From Comamonas sp. (GTDB lineage: Bacteria; Pseudomonadota; Gammaproteobacteria; Burkholderiales; Burkholderiaceae_C), in NCBI GenBank assembly GCA_015478895.1, contig JADMKK010000030.1, forward strand, positions 1 to 64,000: a stretch of 64,000 nucleotides of DNA, written 5' to 3'. The notes beneath the pieces were generated by a model that worked only from the letters and a program-made list of their open reading frames with translations, did not search any database and was not told where the DNA came from. Within the stretch, counting starts at the first letter, position 1; each line of letters opens with the position of its first letter. Of the stretch, positions 48,198-57,724 are shown piece after piece. The position numbers were made by a program, and so were the translations under genes.

Positions 48198-48980
48198 TCA
48201 ATGCAGTGCGGCTTGTTCATCGGCCACGGCGGAGCCCAGATAGGCCTCTTGTACCTTGGCGTTGGCGCGCACGTTCTCGGGGGTATCAAAGGCGATGACC
48301 TCACCGTAGACCACCACGGCAATCTTGTCGGCCAGGCCAAACACCACCCCCATGTCGTGCTCTACCGTCAGCAAGGTTTTGCCCACGGTCACTTCCCGGA
48401 TCAGGTTGATAAAGCGGCCCGTCTCGCTGTTGCTCATGCCGGCCGTGGGCTCGTCGAGCAAGATCACATCCGCACCCCCAGCAATAGTGATGCCGATCTC
48501 CAGCGCGCGCTGCTCGGCATACGTGAGATTCACGGCCAATTCGTCACGCTTTTTTTGCAGGCCGATTTGCTCCATCAACTGCTTGGCGCGTTCGTTGACC
48601 GCGTCCATGCGCGAGAGAAAGCGCAAGAAGGTATAGCGGTAGCCCATGCTCCACAGCACGCCGCAGCGCAGGTTTTCAAACACACTGAGCTTGGGGAAGA
48701 TGTTGGTGATCTGAAAACTGCGCGAAAGCCCCGTGCGGTTGATTTCATAAGGCTCTTTGCCATCAATGCGCTGGCCGTGCAACAGCACTTCTCCACTGGT
48801 AGGGGCAAATCTTCCACTGATGAGGTTGAACAAGGTGGATTTGCCCGCGCCGTTGGGGCCAATGATGCCTATGCGCTCACCGGCTTGCACTGCCAAGTTC
48901 GCGCCACGGATGATTTCGGTTTTGCCAAAGTTTTTGCGCAGATCGCGCAGCTCCAAAGCATAAGGTGCGGTAGTTGTCAT
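48198..48980 (-). CDS. LivG-type ABC ATPase, second cluster
   Basis: A 260-aa ABC ATPase with Walker A GPNGAGKST near residues 39-47, signature TYAEQRALEIGITIAGG and Walker B VILLDEPTAGMSNSE. The signature lacks the LSGGQ form but this variant is common in LivG proteins. Its ATG overlaps the livM stop by one base (TGATG). Confidence 0.92.
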   Translation of the reverse strand: MTTTAPYALELRDLRKNFGKTEIIRGANLAVQAGERIGIIGPNGAGKSTLFNLISGRFAPTSGEVLLHGQRIDGKEPYEINRTGLSRSFQITNIFPKLSVFENLRCGVLWSMGYRYTFLRFLSRMDAVNERAKQLMEQIGLQKKRDELAVNLTYAEQRALEIGITIAGGADVILLDEPTAGMSNSETGRFINLIREVTVGKTLLTVEHDMGVVFGLADKIAVVVYGEVIAFDTPENVRANAKVQEAYLGSAVADEQAALH

Positions 48981-50347
48981 CAGATGCTTTCTCCACGCTG
49001 AATTTCGTGCTCAATTTCTTCCTGAATCTGGCTCCACTGGCGCATATATTGGCGCCGCACCAATTCAAACAAACCCAGCCCCGTCAAGAAGATCAGCCCC
49101 GCCCCCATCCAGCTTTCTACGCTATGTACATTGAGCGTGCTGCCCATAAAACGCAACTCGCTGGTCAAGGCGCTGTTGAGTTGCAAGTGGTAGAGCATCT
49201 CCACCAGTGCAGCCAGCCCCACCAGCATGGCCAGGCCTGTGCCCAGCAACGCCAGATAGGCACCAAAAATGCGCCCCAGCTTGCCGTACTTGGCCAGGCG
49301 CAGGTTCATCATGATCAAGCTGGCAATACCGCCCGGCGCATACATCACCATCAGCAAGAAGATCAGGCCCAGGTACAGCATCCAAGCCTTGGTGATTTCG
49401 GACAGGAAGACGGTGGCAATCACCATCAGCACGCCGCCGATGATGGGGCCAAAGAAGAAAGTTGCTCCACCCAAGAAAGTGAACAGCAAATAGGTGCCGG
49501 AGCGGATGATGCTCACGCTGTCCATGGCGGTGACGATCTCGAAGTTGATCGCTGCCAAACCGCCACCGATGCCCGCAAAAAAGCCCGCGATGATGAAGCC
49601 CATGTAGCGTACGCGCTGGGTGTTGTAGCCCACAAAGGCTACGCGCTCCGGGTTGTCGCGCACGGCATTCAGCATGCGGCCCAGCGGCGTGGCGGTGAAG
49701 GCAAACATCAGCGCTGTGCAGATAAAGCAGTACACCGCGATGAGGTAGTACACCTGGATGCCTGGACCAAAATCAAACCCAAAAAATGGTGTGCCGTACA
49801 CGCGGTCGGTGGTGATGCCACCCTCTCCGCCAAAAAATCCCGGGAACATCAGCGCCATCGATGCCACCAGCTCGCCCACGCCCAGCGTGATCATGGCGAA
49901 CGTGGTGCCTGACTTTTTGGTCGTCACCCAGCCCAGCAGCGCGGCAAAGAACATGCCCGCCAGACCGCCCACAATCGGGATCAGCCACAGCGGAATGGGC
50001 AGCTGCCCGTCCGCTGCGCGGTTCATGGCGTGAATGGCGATGAAAGAGCCCAGCCCTGTGTACACCGCATGCCCGAAACTGAGCATGCCGCCCTGCCCCA
50101 GCAGAATGTTGTACGACAGGCAAATGATGATGGCGTAGCCCATCTGGCTGAGCATGGTCAGCGCCAGCGAGCTGGTAAACACGTGCGGAGCGCCCACCAG
50201 CAAGAGGGCAAACACGCTCCAAATAATGACACGCCCCATATTCCAAGGCTTGAAACGGTAGTAGCGCATGGGTTCGCGGGAAGAATCATCAACGTGGGAC
50301 ACAGGCACGATCTCGTTGGGTGTTGTGGAATGCAAGATGGCAGACAT
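48980..50347 (-). CDS. LivM-type ABC permease, second cluster (long form)
   Basis: A 455-aa permease with the LivM-type block LGQGGMLSFGHAVYTGLGSFIAIHA. It is about 90 residues longer than the LivM at 44.7 kb, with an N-terminal hydrophilic extension before the first helix and a C-terminal region of additional helices (AYLALLGTGLAMLVGLAALVEM) ending in a basic/acidic tail. Located four bases after livH. Confidence 0.9.
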   Translation of the reverse strand: MSAILHSTTPNEIVPVSHVDDSSREPMRYYRFKPWNMGRVIIWSVFALLLVGAPHVFTSSLALTMLSQMGYAIIICLSYNILLGQGGMLSFGHAVYTGLGSFIAIHAMNRAADGQLPIPLWLIPIVGGLAGMFFAALLGWVTTKKSGTTFAMITLGVGELVASMALMFPGFFGGEGGITTDRVYGTPFFGFDFGPGIQVYYLIAVYCFICTALMFAFTATPLGRMLNAVRDNPERVAFVGYNTQRVRYMGFIIAGFFAGIGGGLAAINFEIVTAMDSVSIIRSGTYLLFTFLGGATFFFGPIIGGVLMVIATVFLSEITKAWMLYLGLIFLLMVMYAPGGIASLIMMNLRLAKYGKLGRIFGAYLALLGTGLAMLVGLAALVEMLYHLQLNSALTSELRFMGSTLNVHSVESWMGAGLIFLTGLGLFELVRRQYMRQWSQIQEEIEHEIQRGESI

Positions 50348-50351
50348 GGCG

Positions 50352-51305
50352 TCAGTCCTCCCGTGTGCCCATCAGGCCCTTGGGTCTGAAGATCAGCATG
50401 AGCACCAGGAACAGATACGGCAGGATCGGCGCCATCTGAGAGATGGTGAGGCTGAGAACAGACCAGCCAAAGCTCTCGGGCGTGAGATTCATGCCCATGC
50501 TGTTGAACAGCGTGGCCCATGAATAGTCCAGCGCCACGGCAAAGGTTTGCACAATGCCGATGATCAATGAGGCAAGGAATGCGCCAGCCAGGGAACCCAG
50601 GCCGCCCACAACAACCACTACAAAAATGATGGAGCCCACGGACATTGCCATCGAAGGCTCCGTCATATACGTATTGCCGCCAATCACACCGGCCAGGCCA
50701 GCCAGCGCACAACCGCCACCAAACACCAGCATGAATACGCGGGGGACGTTGTGACCCAGTGATTCGACCATCTCCGGCTTTTTCAGCGCTGCCTGAATTA
50801 CCAGACCAATGCGCGTACGCGTCAGCACCAGCCACACCGCCAGCAGCATGAGCAGCGCCATCAGCATGATGAAGGAACGTGATTTGGGGAACTGCGTGCC
50901 ATACAGCGTAAACAATGGCCCTTGCAGTGCAGCAGGCAGCCCGTAAGGCACGGCACTGCGGCCCCAGACCAGTTGCACCACTTCCAAAATTAGATAGGAC
51001 AGGCCAAACGTGACCAGTAACTCTGGTACGTGGCCATATTTGTGTACCTTGCGCAGGCTATAGCGCTCAAACGCAGCGCCCAAAGCCCCGACAAGCAAGG
51101 GCGCAATCAGAAGTGCAGGCCAAAAACCCACTACCCCGGAGAGCATGTAGCCAAAGTAAGCACCCAGCATGTAAAAGCTGGTGTGCGCAAAATTGAGAAC
51201 GCCCATCATGCTGAAGATGAGCGTAAGGCCTGAACTGAGCATGAACAACAGCAGCCCGTAGCTGATGCCGTTGAGCATGGAAATGACAAAAAACTCAAGA
51301 TTCAT
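50352..51305 (-). CDS. LivH-type ABC permease, second cluster
   Basis: A 317-aa permease starting MNLEFFVISMLNGISYGLLLFML, with MGVLNFAHTSFYMLGAYFGY and the C-terminal GGLGSLAGAFLASLIIGIVQTF. Start at 51305; six extra codons upstream are possible. Separated from the binding-protein gene by a terminator-like stem. Confidence 0.92.
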   Translation of the reverse strand: MNLEFFVISMLNGISYGLLLFMLSSGLTLIFSMMGVLNFAHTSFYMLGAYFGYMLSGVVGFWPALLIAPLLVGALGAAFERYSLRKVHKYGHVPELLVTFGLSYLILEVVQLVWGRSAVPYGLPAALQGPLFTLYGTQFPKSRSFIMLMALLMLLAVWLVLTRTRIGLVIQAALKKPEMVESLGHNVPRVFMLVFGGGCALAGLAGVIGGNTYMTEPSMAMSVGSIIFVVVVVGGLGSLAGAFLASLIIGIVQTFAVALDYSWATLFNSMGMNLTPESFGWSVLSLTISQMAPILPYLFLVLMLIFRPKGLMGTRED

Positions 51306-51355
51306 CTGACTGTGCCTGCGCAAAAATAAACACGGGTGGATTTCGCTCCGCCCTT

Positions 51356-51390
51356 AGAAAAACGGGTTGCACTTTGCAGTGCAGCCCGTT
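51356..51390 (-). terminator. intercistronic stem-loop / partial terminator after second livK
   Basis: On the minus strand AACGGG-C-TGCACT pairs with AGTGCA-A-CCCGTT over a GCAA tetraloop, with one mismatch, and is followed by TTTCT. It lies between the binding-protein gene and livH. Confidence 0.72.
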
Positions 51391-51402
51391 ATTTCGAGGT
51401 GG

Positions 51403-52638
51403 TTAGGAAGGGCGCTTCATCTCACACGATGTCGGTGTGCTGGCCACATAGGGCTCGTAGTACTTCACCTGTTTGAAGGTGTGCCCGGTGTTTTCCATGT
51501 CCAGCGGGTTCTGGGCATCGGTTTTGTCCCAGCGGCTGATGTACAGGCCCTGTTGCAGCTGGTGGTCTTTCTTGCGCATTTCCACTTCACCATTGAAGCT
51601 CTTGAACTTCATGCCTTCCATGACAGCCGCCACCTTCACGGGATCGGTGCTCTTGGCGCGTTTGAACGCTTCAGTCAGCATGGCAAAGCCGTGGTAGACC
51701 GCGCCGGTGTACATGTCGTCGTTCATCTTGGCCTTAAAGCCCTTGCCCACTTCGCTGAACGCGCCGGGCAAGTTGGTGTAGGCATAAGCGACTTGGTAGA
51801 CCTTGCCAGCGGCGTTCGCACCCATGGCGGTTGGCACGCCCGTGGTGGCACCGTAGTAGGTATAGAAATTGACGTTGTTCAGACCGGCATCGTTGGCTGC
51901 CTTGATCAGCAGGGACAAATCCGAGCCCCAGTTGCCGGTAATCACGCTGTCAGCACCCGATTGCTTGATCTTGGCGATGTACGGTGCGAAGTCGCGCACC
52001 TGCGCCAATGGCGCCATGTCATCACCGACGATTTCTACATCGGGGCGCTTGCGCTTGAGCATTTCCTTGGCGTATTTGCTGACCTGGTGGCCGTGCGCAT
52101 AGTTCTGGTTGATGAGGTAGACCTTTTTGACCTCAGGCACGTCTTTCATGTAGGTGGTCAGCGCTTCCATCTTCATGGAGGTGTCTGCATCCAGACGGAA
52201 GTGCCAGTAGCTGCATTTGCTGTTGGTCAGGTCAGGATCGACCGCGGCGTAGTTCAGGTACAGCACCTCTTTGCCCTTGTTGCGGGCGTTGTGCTTTTCC
52301 AGCGCATCCATGATGGCCAGCGCGGGGCCAGAGCCGTTGCCTTGTACGACATAGCGCACGCCCTGGTCCATGGCCGAGCGCAGTGCGCTGGTGGTTTCCT
52401 GTGGGCTGAGCTTGTTGTCAATGGCGAGGATTTCAAACTTCACGCCGGCTGGATTGTCCTTGCTGAACTCCTCGGCCATGTACTGCCAGCTCTTCATCTG
52501 GTTGGTACCCAAAGCGGCCATCAGGCCGGACAGTGGATCCAGCCACGCGATCTTGACGGTCTCACCTTGCTGCGCCATCGAGGCGCCTGCACAACTGAGT
52601 AAAACGGAAGCGGCAACGGTCTTCAACACAAAATGCAT
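51403..52638 (-). CDS. ABC transporter binding protein (LivK-type), second cluster
   Basis: A 411-aa periplasmic binding protein with a signal peptide ending ASMAQ (about residues 1-23) and the type I fold pattern IAWLDPLSGLMAALGTNQM. It is divergent in sequence from LivK at 42.5 kb and the orphan at 29 kb, and belongs to the subgroup often found with CoA-ligase genes and thought to bind carboxylic or aromatic acids. First gene of the importer operon. Confidence 0.9.
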   Translation of the reverse strand: MHFVLKTVAASVLLSCAGASMAQQGETVKIAWLDPLSGLMAALGTNQMKSWQYMAEEFSKDNPAGVKFEILAIDNKLSPQETTSALRSAMDQGVRYVVQGNGSGPALAIMDALEKHNARNKGKEVLYLNYAAVDPDLTNSKCSYWHFRLDADTSMKMEALTTYMKDVPEVKKVYLINQNYAHGHQVSKYAKEMLKRKRPDVEIVGDDMAPLAQVRDFAPYIAKIKQSGADSVITGNWGSDLSLLIKAANDAGLNNVNFYTYYGATTGVPTAMGANAAGKVYQVAYAYTNLPGAFSEVGKGFKAKMNDDMYTGAVYHGFAMLTEAFKRAKSTDPVKVAAVMEGMKFKSFNGEVEMRKKDHQLQQGLYISRWDKTDAQNPLDMENTGHTFKQVKYYEPYVASTPTSCEMKRPS

Positions 52639-52767
52639 GCTGGTCTCCTGCGTAGGAATGGGATGAGCGGGAATTCACTGAAACACCTGCCAAGCGTAGT
52701 CAGACCTTGCAAAAAACCGCATGGTGCTTTCACTCTTGGGACTATCCCCCTTAGTAGCAACGCGCAT

Positions 52768-52853
52768 AAAAAAAAGAGCGCCATGCCCTTGTCTTGCTTA
52801 GCTTTCAAAGGCAATACCATTGAATCTCTAAGCAGGGCGTGGGCACAGCGCTC
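52768..52853 (-). terminator. long-stem terminator after the acyl-CoA ligase
   Basis: On the minus strand GAGCGC...GCCC and CTAAGC segments pair with complementary arms (52776-52800 with 52829-52853) to give a long imperfect stem ending GCGCTC, followed by eight T (52768-52775). It separates the ligase from the downstream binding-protein gene, which must therefore have its own promoter within 52639-52767 or rely on read-through. Confidence 0.75.
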
Positions 52854-52883
52854 CTAATTTATTTGCGATGGGGGCGACGCCTG

Positions 52884-54530
52884 TCAGGCATTGATTTCGC
52901 TGGGCAGCTGGTAGTCCTTGAGTTGTTCGCGCAATTTGGTCTTGAGCATCTTGCCCGTGGCACCCAGTGGAATGGCATCCATGAACACCACGTCATCGGG
53001 AATTTGCCACTTGGCGGTCTTGCCCTCATAAAACGCCAGCAATTCCTCTTTGCTCACCTGCGCACCGGGCTTGAGGGAGACCACGACAATCGGCCGTTCA
53101 TCCCACTTGGCATGCGCCATGCCAACGCACGCTGCCATAGCGACAGCAGGGTGGCCCATGGCGATGTTTTCAATGTCAATCGAGCTGATCCATTCGCCGC
53201 CCGACTTGATGACATCTTTGGTGCGGTCGGTGATCTGCATGAAACCGTCTTCATCAATGGTGGCCACATCGCCCGTGGGGAACCAGCCCAGGCCCTGCTC
53301 ATCCATCACCAGCGGGCTCTCGCCCTTGTAGTAGCGCTCCAGAATCCACGGCCCGCGCACCAGCAAGTCGCCATAGGTTTTGCCGTCCCAGGGCTGCTCC
53401 TGGCCCTCGCTGTTGACGATCTTCATGTCTACGCCATAAATGGCACGGCCCTGCTTTTGGTTGAGCTTGGCCTGCTCTTCTTTGCTCAGCAGCAGGTGTT
53501 TGTTCTTGAGCGTACATAAGGTGCCCAGTGGGCTCATCTCGGTCATGCCCCACGCGTGCAGCACCTTCACATCCAGCCCGTCTTCAAACGCCGTAATCAT
53601 GGCTGGCGGGCAGGCCGAGCCGCCAATCACCGTGCGGCGCAAGGTGCTGAACCTGAGCTTGTTCGGCTGCACATGGCTGAGCAGCATTTGCCAGACCGTT
53701 GGCACGCCCGCAGCGTAGGTCACGCCTTCGGCCTCCATCAATTCGTACAGCGATTTGCCATCCATCGCCGGGCCGGGAAACACCACTTTGGCACCCGTCA
53801 GCGCTGCCGAATATGGAATGCCCCAGGCATTGACGTGGAACATGGGCACCACGGGCAGCACAGCGTCGCGGGCCGACAACCCCATCACGTCCGGCAACGC
53901 CGCTGCATAAGCATGCAATACGGTGGAACGATGGCTGTACAGCGCAGCCTTCGGGTTGCCCGTGGTGCCGCTGGTGTAGCACATGCTGGACGCCGTGTTT
54001 TCATCCAACTGGGGCCAGCGGTAGTTCTTGCTTTGATCGCCAATCCACGCTTCGTAGCTCACCAGGCCGGGAATGCCGCTGTCGGCAGGCAGCTTGTCGG
54101 CATCGCACAGCGCCACCCACTGGCGCACCGTGGGGCACTTGGCATGCACGGCCTGCACGATGGGCAAGAAGGTCATGTCAAAGCACAGCACCTGGTCTTC
54201 GGCGTGGTTGACGATCCACGCCACCTGCTCCGGGTGCAAGCGCGGGTTGATGGTGTGCAGCACGCGGCCCGAGCCGCTGACACCAAAGTACATCTCCATG
54301 TGGCGATAGCCGTTCCACGCAATGGAAGCTACCCGGTCGCCATGGGCCAGTTTGAGGTTGTCCAGCGCATTGGCCAACTGCTTGGAACGCTCCGCCAAGT
54401 CAGCGTAGGTGTAGCGGTGGATATCGCCTTCCACACGGCGCGAGACGATTTCGCTATCACGGTGGTAACGCCCGGCAAACTCAATCAACCCTGAAATCAG
54501 CAACTGCTGGTTTTGCATCAGTCCTTGCAT
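52884..54530 (-). CDS. AMP-forming acyl-CoA ligase (DmdB/long-chain type)
   Basis: A 548-aa ANL-family ligase. The AMP-binding motif reads [20 protein letters not shown] near residues 185-205, and later blocks include [36 protein letters not shown] and the C-terminal [10 protein letters not shown] lysine. The length and N-terminus match the subgroup containing 3-(methylthio)propionyl-CoA ligase DmdB and medium/long-chain fatty acyl-CoA ligases. AAGGAG precedes the ATG. It probably activates the acid imported by the adjacent transporter. Confidence 0.9.
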   Translation of the reverse strand: MQGLMQNQQLLISGLIEFAGRYHRDSEIVSRRVEGDIHRYTYADLAERSKQLANALDNLKLAHGDRVASIAWNGYRHMEMYFGVSGSGRVLHTINPRLHPEQVAWIVNHAEDQVLCFDMTFLPIVQAVHAKCPTVRQWVALCDADKLPADSGIPGLVSYEAWIGDQSKNYRWPQLDENTASSMCYTSGTTGNPKAALYSHRSTVLHAYAAALPDVMGLSARDAVLPVVPMFHVNAWGIPYSAALTGAKVVFPGPAMDGKSLYELMEAEGVTYAAGVPTVWQMLLSHVQPNKLRFSTLRRTVIGGSACPPAMITAFEDGLDVKVLHAWGMTEMSPLGTLCTLKNKHLLLSKEEQAKLNQKQGRAIYGVDMKIVNSEGQEQPWDGKTYGDLLVRGPWILERYYKGESPLVMDEQGLGWFPTGDVATIDEDGFMQITDRTKDVIKSGGEWISSIDIENIAMGHPAVAMAACVGMAHAKWDERPIVVVSLKPGAQVSKEELLAFYEGKTAKWQIPDDVVFMDAIPLGATGKMLKTKLREQLKDYQLPSEINA

Positions 54531-54734
54531 GCTTGTGCTCCTTGAATGTTGTTATGTGGTGCTGCACAGTTGTCTGTTCGTCAGTACCTGCGCCAAACAT
54601 CCTAAGCGCTGCCCCCAGACAGCGGAGTGCGGGCTTTCCAGCACTCATGTGTCGCCAATGCGGCTTTTGGGCGGCATTTGGCGGCTGCATTTCCTGCAAT
54701 TCAAAAGGTTTCGCAGCTTGGCCACAATGCTCAG

Positions 54735-56228
54735 ATGCACTCCCTCAAAGGTTCTGACACCCTCGATTGGCAACCCGGCTTTGCGCAGCTTGGCCCGGCC
54801 TTCGTGACCCACTTACAGCCCACACCACTGCCCAATGCGCAATGGGTGGCACAAAGCCCTGAAGTTGCACGTCTGACGGGCTTGCCGCAAGACTTTCTTC
54901 AGACTGATGCGGCCTTGCAGGCGCTGACCGGCAACGCCAAGCTACCAGGCAGCCAGCCTTACGCCAGCGTCTACAGCGGACATCAATTTGGTGTCTGGGC
55001 CGGCCAGTTGGGCGATGGGCGCGCCATCAATCTGGGTGAAACCCTCGCCGGCTGGGAGCTGCAGCTCAAAGGTGCCGGGCGCACGCCTTACTCACGCGGA
55101 GGCGATGGCCGTGCCGTATTGCGCTCCAGCATCCGCGAGTTTTTATGCAGCGAGGCCATGCATGCGCTGGGCGTGCCCACTACACGTGCGCTGAGCCTGA
55201 GCGCATCAGATGCACCCGTCTACCGCGAAATTACAGAAACCGCCGCCGTGGTTACTCGGGCTGCGCCCAGCTTTGTCCGCTTTGGTCACTTTGAACATTT
55301 TGCGACGCGCGACATGCAGGCCAATCTACGGGCCTTGGCAGACTATGTGATTGAGCGCTACTACCCCGAATGCAGCAACGGCTGGCCAAGCGCGGATGGC
55401 GCTAACCAGGGCAACGCTTACGCCGGTTTGCTGTATGCGGTGGGCCAGCGCACGGCCCACATGGTGGCCCACTGGCAGGCTGTGGGCTTTTGCCACGGTG
55501 TGATGAATACCGACAACATGAGCATTCTGGGCCTGACCATTGACTATGGCCCGTTTCAGTTTCTGGATGCGTTTGATCCCACCCATATCTGCAACCACAG
55601 TGACACCCAGGGCCGTTATGCCTTCAACAAGCAGCCGCAAGTTGCTTACTGGAATCTGTTTTGCCTGGGACAGGCCCTGCTGCCGCTGATTGGGGATGAA
55701 GACATCACGGTGCAGTCTCTGGAAGCGTACCGCCCCACCTTCAGCTACACGTTTCGCCACCTGATGTGCAAGAAACTTGGCTTGCCTGAAGCGGCGCATG
55801 CGCATGAGGCCGCCGTCACGCCCTTGATCGGCCAATTGCTGGAGCTACTGGCTACCAACGCGGTGGACTACACCATCTTCTGGCGGCGCTTGTCACTGTC
55901 AGCGCAAGAGGGCGACTTTGCCACCACCCGCGATTTGTTCTTGGACAGCGCAGCATTTGACCGCTGGCTGCTCACCTATCAAGAGCTATCAGCCCTTACA
56001 GGACAAGGGCTAGATACCAATTTGATGCTTAAAACGAACCCAGGCTTTGTGCTGCGTAACCACTTGGGAGAACTGGCCATTCGCGCGGCACAGCAGGGCG
56101 ATTTCAGCGTGGTTCAAGAATTGCACCATGTGCTGACGCACCCCTTTGATGCGCACCCTGCCTACGAAGCCTGGGCAGGATTTCCGCCCGACTGGGCATC
56201 TTCCATTGAAATCAGTTGCTCCTCATGA
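54735..56228 (+). CDS. selO: SelO pseudokinase-type protein adenylyltransferase
   Basis: A 497-aa SelO/YdiU protein, which transfers AMP to Ser/Thr/Tyr of target proteins. It has [38 protein letters not shown] and the metal-binding-type [21 protein letters not shown]. It ends CSS, the position at which eukaryotic SelO carries selenocysteine. Codons 417-427 derive from a copy of the palindromic repeat. The start at 54735 is chosen by family; the frame is open 36 codons further. Its stop overlaps msrB. Confidence 0.93.
   Translation: MHSLKGSDTLDWQPGFAQLGPAFVTHLQPTPLPNAQWVAQSPEVARLTGLPQDFLQTDAALQALTGNAKLPGSQPYASVYSGHQFGVWAGQLGDGRAINLGETLAGWELQLKGAGRTPYSRGGDGRAVLRSSIREFLCSEAMHALGVPTTRALSLSASDAPVYREITETAAVVTRAAPSFVRFGHFEHFATRDMQANLRALADYVIERYYPECSNGWPSADGANQGNAYAGLLYAVGQRTAHMVAHWQAVGFCHGVMNTDNMSILGLTIDYGPFQFLDAFDPTHICNHSDTQGRYAFNKQPQVAYWNLFCLGQALLPLIGDEDITVQSLEAYRPTFSYTFRHLMCKKLGLPEAAHAHEAAVTPLIGQLLELLATNAVDYTIFWRRLSLSAQEGDFATTRDLFLDSAAFDRWLLTYQELSALTGQGLDTNLMLKTNPGFVLRNHLGELAIRAAQQGDFSVVQELHHVLTHPFDAHPAYEAWAGFPPDWASSIEISCSS
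55985..56014. repeat. palindromic repeat copy inside selO
   Basis: GCTATCAGCCCTT...AAGGGCTAGATA is a copy of the window's repeat lying in frame in the selO coding sequence, translated as part of [14 protein letters not shown], just before the conserved NPGFVLRN segment. Confidence 0.8.
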
Positions 56229-56710
56229 CACACCCTATCCAAAAGACCGACGCGCAATGGTTTGCAGAACTGCAAGCCAAAGGTGCCGAGCCTGTGGCCT
56301 ATGAAGTCACTCGCCACGCCGCCACCGAACGCCCTTTTACCGGTAAGTATGAGCAGCATTGGGCCGACGGCAGCTACCACTGTGTATGCTGCGGCGCCAA
56401 GCTGTTTAACTCCGGCACCAAGTTTGATGCAGGTTGCGGCTGGCCCAGCTTCTACCAAGCCGTGCCCGGCGCCATCACCAACATCATCGACAAAAGCCAC
56501 CATATGGTGCGCACCGAAAACGTGTGCACCCAGTGCGGCGCCCATTTAGGCCATGTTTTTGAGGACGGCCCCCAACCAACTGGACTGCGTTACTGCATGA
56601 ATTCGGCTTCGCTGGAGTTTCACGATCCTGCGTCCGCTGCGGGGGAAAATGCCAAGTTTGAAGACAGTGCAGACAGCGCTGGACAGACCGACGCGGACTC
56701 CGGCAACTGA
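56225..56710 (+). CDS. msrB: peptide-methionine (R)-S-oxide reductase
   Basis: Repairs methionine-R-sulfoxide in proteins. The 161-aa protein has the catalytic [11 protein letters not shown] (Cys near residue 124) and the two CxxC zinc pairs CVCCG and CTQCG. The start overlaps the selO stop (ATGA), so the two are coupled. The C-terminal tail after the catalytic domain ([14 protein letters not shown]...) is acidic and extends beyond the usual MsrB end. Confidence 0.95.
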   Translation: MTHPIQKTDAQWFAELQAKGAEPVAYEVTRHAATERPFTGKYEQHWADGSYHCVCCGAKLFNSGTKFDAGCGWPSFYQAVPGAITNIIDKSHHMVRTENVCTQCGAHLGHVFEDGPQPTGLRYCMNSASLEFHDPASAAGENAKFEDSADSAGQTDADSGN

Positions 56711-56826
56711 GCGCAACGTATTGCCCCCAGCGCGTTGTACGCGCTGCGCTGCAGACTTCCTAGCCTGTGGCATGCTTGGCATCTTTTTCGCGTGACAAGG
56801 GGCTCTACCAAGCCCCAATGCTTTTC

Positions 56827-57390
56827 ATGAAACTTCTGCTCGACTTCTTTCCCATCATTTTGTTCTTCGCAGCCTTCAAGCTGTGGGGCATTTACGCAGC
56901 CACTGCCGTTGCCATCGTGGCCACCATCGTGCAAATCGCTTATCTGCGCTTTAAAACCGGAAAAGTAGAAACCATGCAGTGGGTCAGCCTGGTGATCATT
57001 GTTTTGTTTGGCGGCGCCACATTGATCGCCCAAGACGAAAACTTCATCAAATGGAAGCCTACGGTGCTGTACTGGCTGATGGGCGGGGCGCTGCTGTTTG
57101 GCCAATTGATACTGAAAAAGAACTTCTTGAAGTCCTTGATGGGCGCGCAGATGCAATTGCCAGAGAACGTCTGGAGCAACTTGAGCTGGGCCTGGACCGG
57201 CTTTTTTGCCGTGATGGGCGTGCTCAACCTGTGGGTGGCCCATAACTTTGATACCGACACCTGGGTGTCCTTCAAAATGTTTGGCGGTATTGGCCTCATG
57301 CTGGTGTTTGTGGTGGGCCAGGCTTTCTATCTAGGCCGCTACCTCAAAGAGCCTGAGCAAGGCGCTGCCAAGGAGCCAGGCCATGAATGA
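56827..57390 (+). CDS. yciB: septation protein A / inner-membrane-spanning YciB
   Basis: A 187-aa membrane protein with about five helices, starting MKLLLDFFPIILFFAAFKLWG. YciB/IspA-type proteins affect cell division and envelope synthesis in enterics and Shigella; the biochemical role is unknown. The ATG at 56827 gives the family start. It overlaps bolA by eight bases. Confidence 0.92.
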   Translation: MKLLLDFFPIILFFAAFKLWGIYAATAVAIVATIVQIAYLRFKTGKVETMQWVSLVIIVLFGGATLIAQDENFIKWKPTVLYWLMGGALLFGQLILKKNFLKSLMGAQMQLPENVWSNLSWAWTGFFAVMGVLNLWVAHNFDTDTWVSFKMFGGIGLMLVFVVGQAFYLGRYLKEPEQGAAKEPGHE

Positions 57391-57649
57391 ATCCATCACA
57401 GCAGCAGCCATTGAGCAAATGCTGCGCGACAAACTCGCGCCCACACAACTGGAAGTGATCGACGAGAGCGCTGCGCATGCAGGGCACGCAGGAGCCAATG
57501 GCACGGGTTTTGGCACGCACTTTCGCGTACGCATCGCCGCACCTTCTTTTGAAGGCAAGAGCCGCGTAGCACGCCACCGCGTTGTGTATGATTCTCTGCA
57601 ACACTTTATCGATCAGGGCTTGCACGCACTGGCGATTGAAGTGCTCTAA
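57383..57649 (+). CDS. bolA: BolA family protein
   Basis: An 88-aa BolA-type protein, MNESITAAAIEQMLRDKL..., with the BolA helix-turn-helix-like region HFRVRIAAPSFEGKSRVARHRVVYDSL. BolA proteins partner with monothiol glutaredoxins in iron-sulfur/iron sensing. AAGGAG lies six bases upstream of the ATG. Confidence 0.92.
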   Translation: MNESITAAAIEQMLRDKLAPTQLEVIDESAAHAGHAGANGTGFGTHFRVRIAAPSFEGKSRVARHRVVYDSLQHFIDQGLHALAIEVL

Positions 57650-57724
57650 GCAAAATGTTTTGCTAGACCTGCCAGCGGTCGTTGGCAGGCAACCCAACCT
57701 CTTACCTTTTTCTTGGATTTCCGC

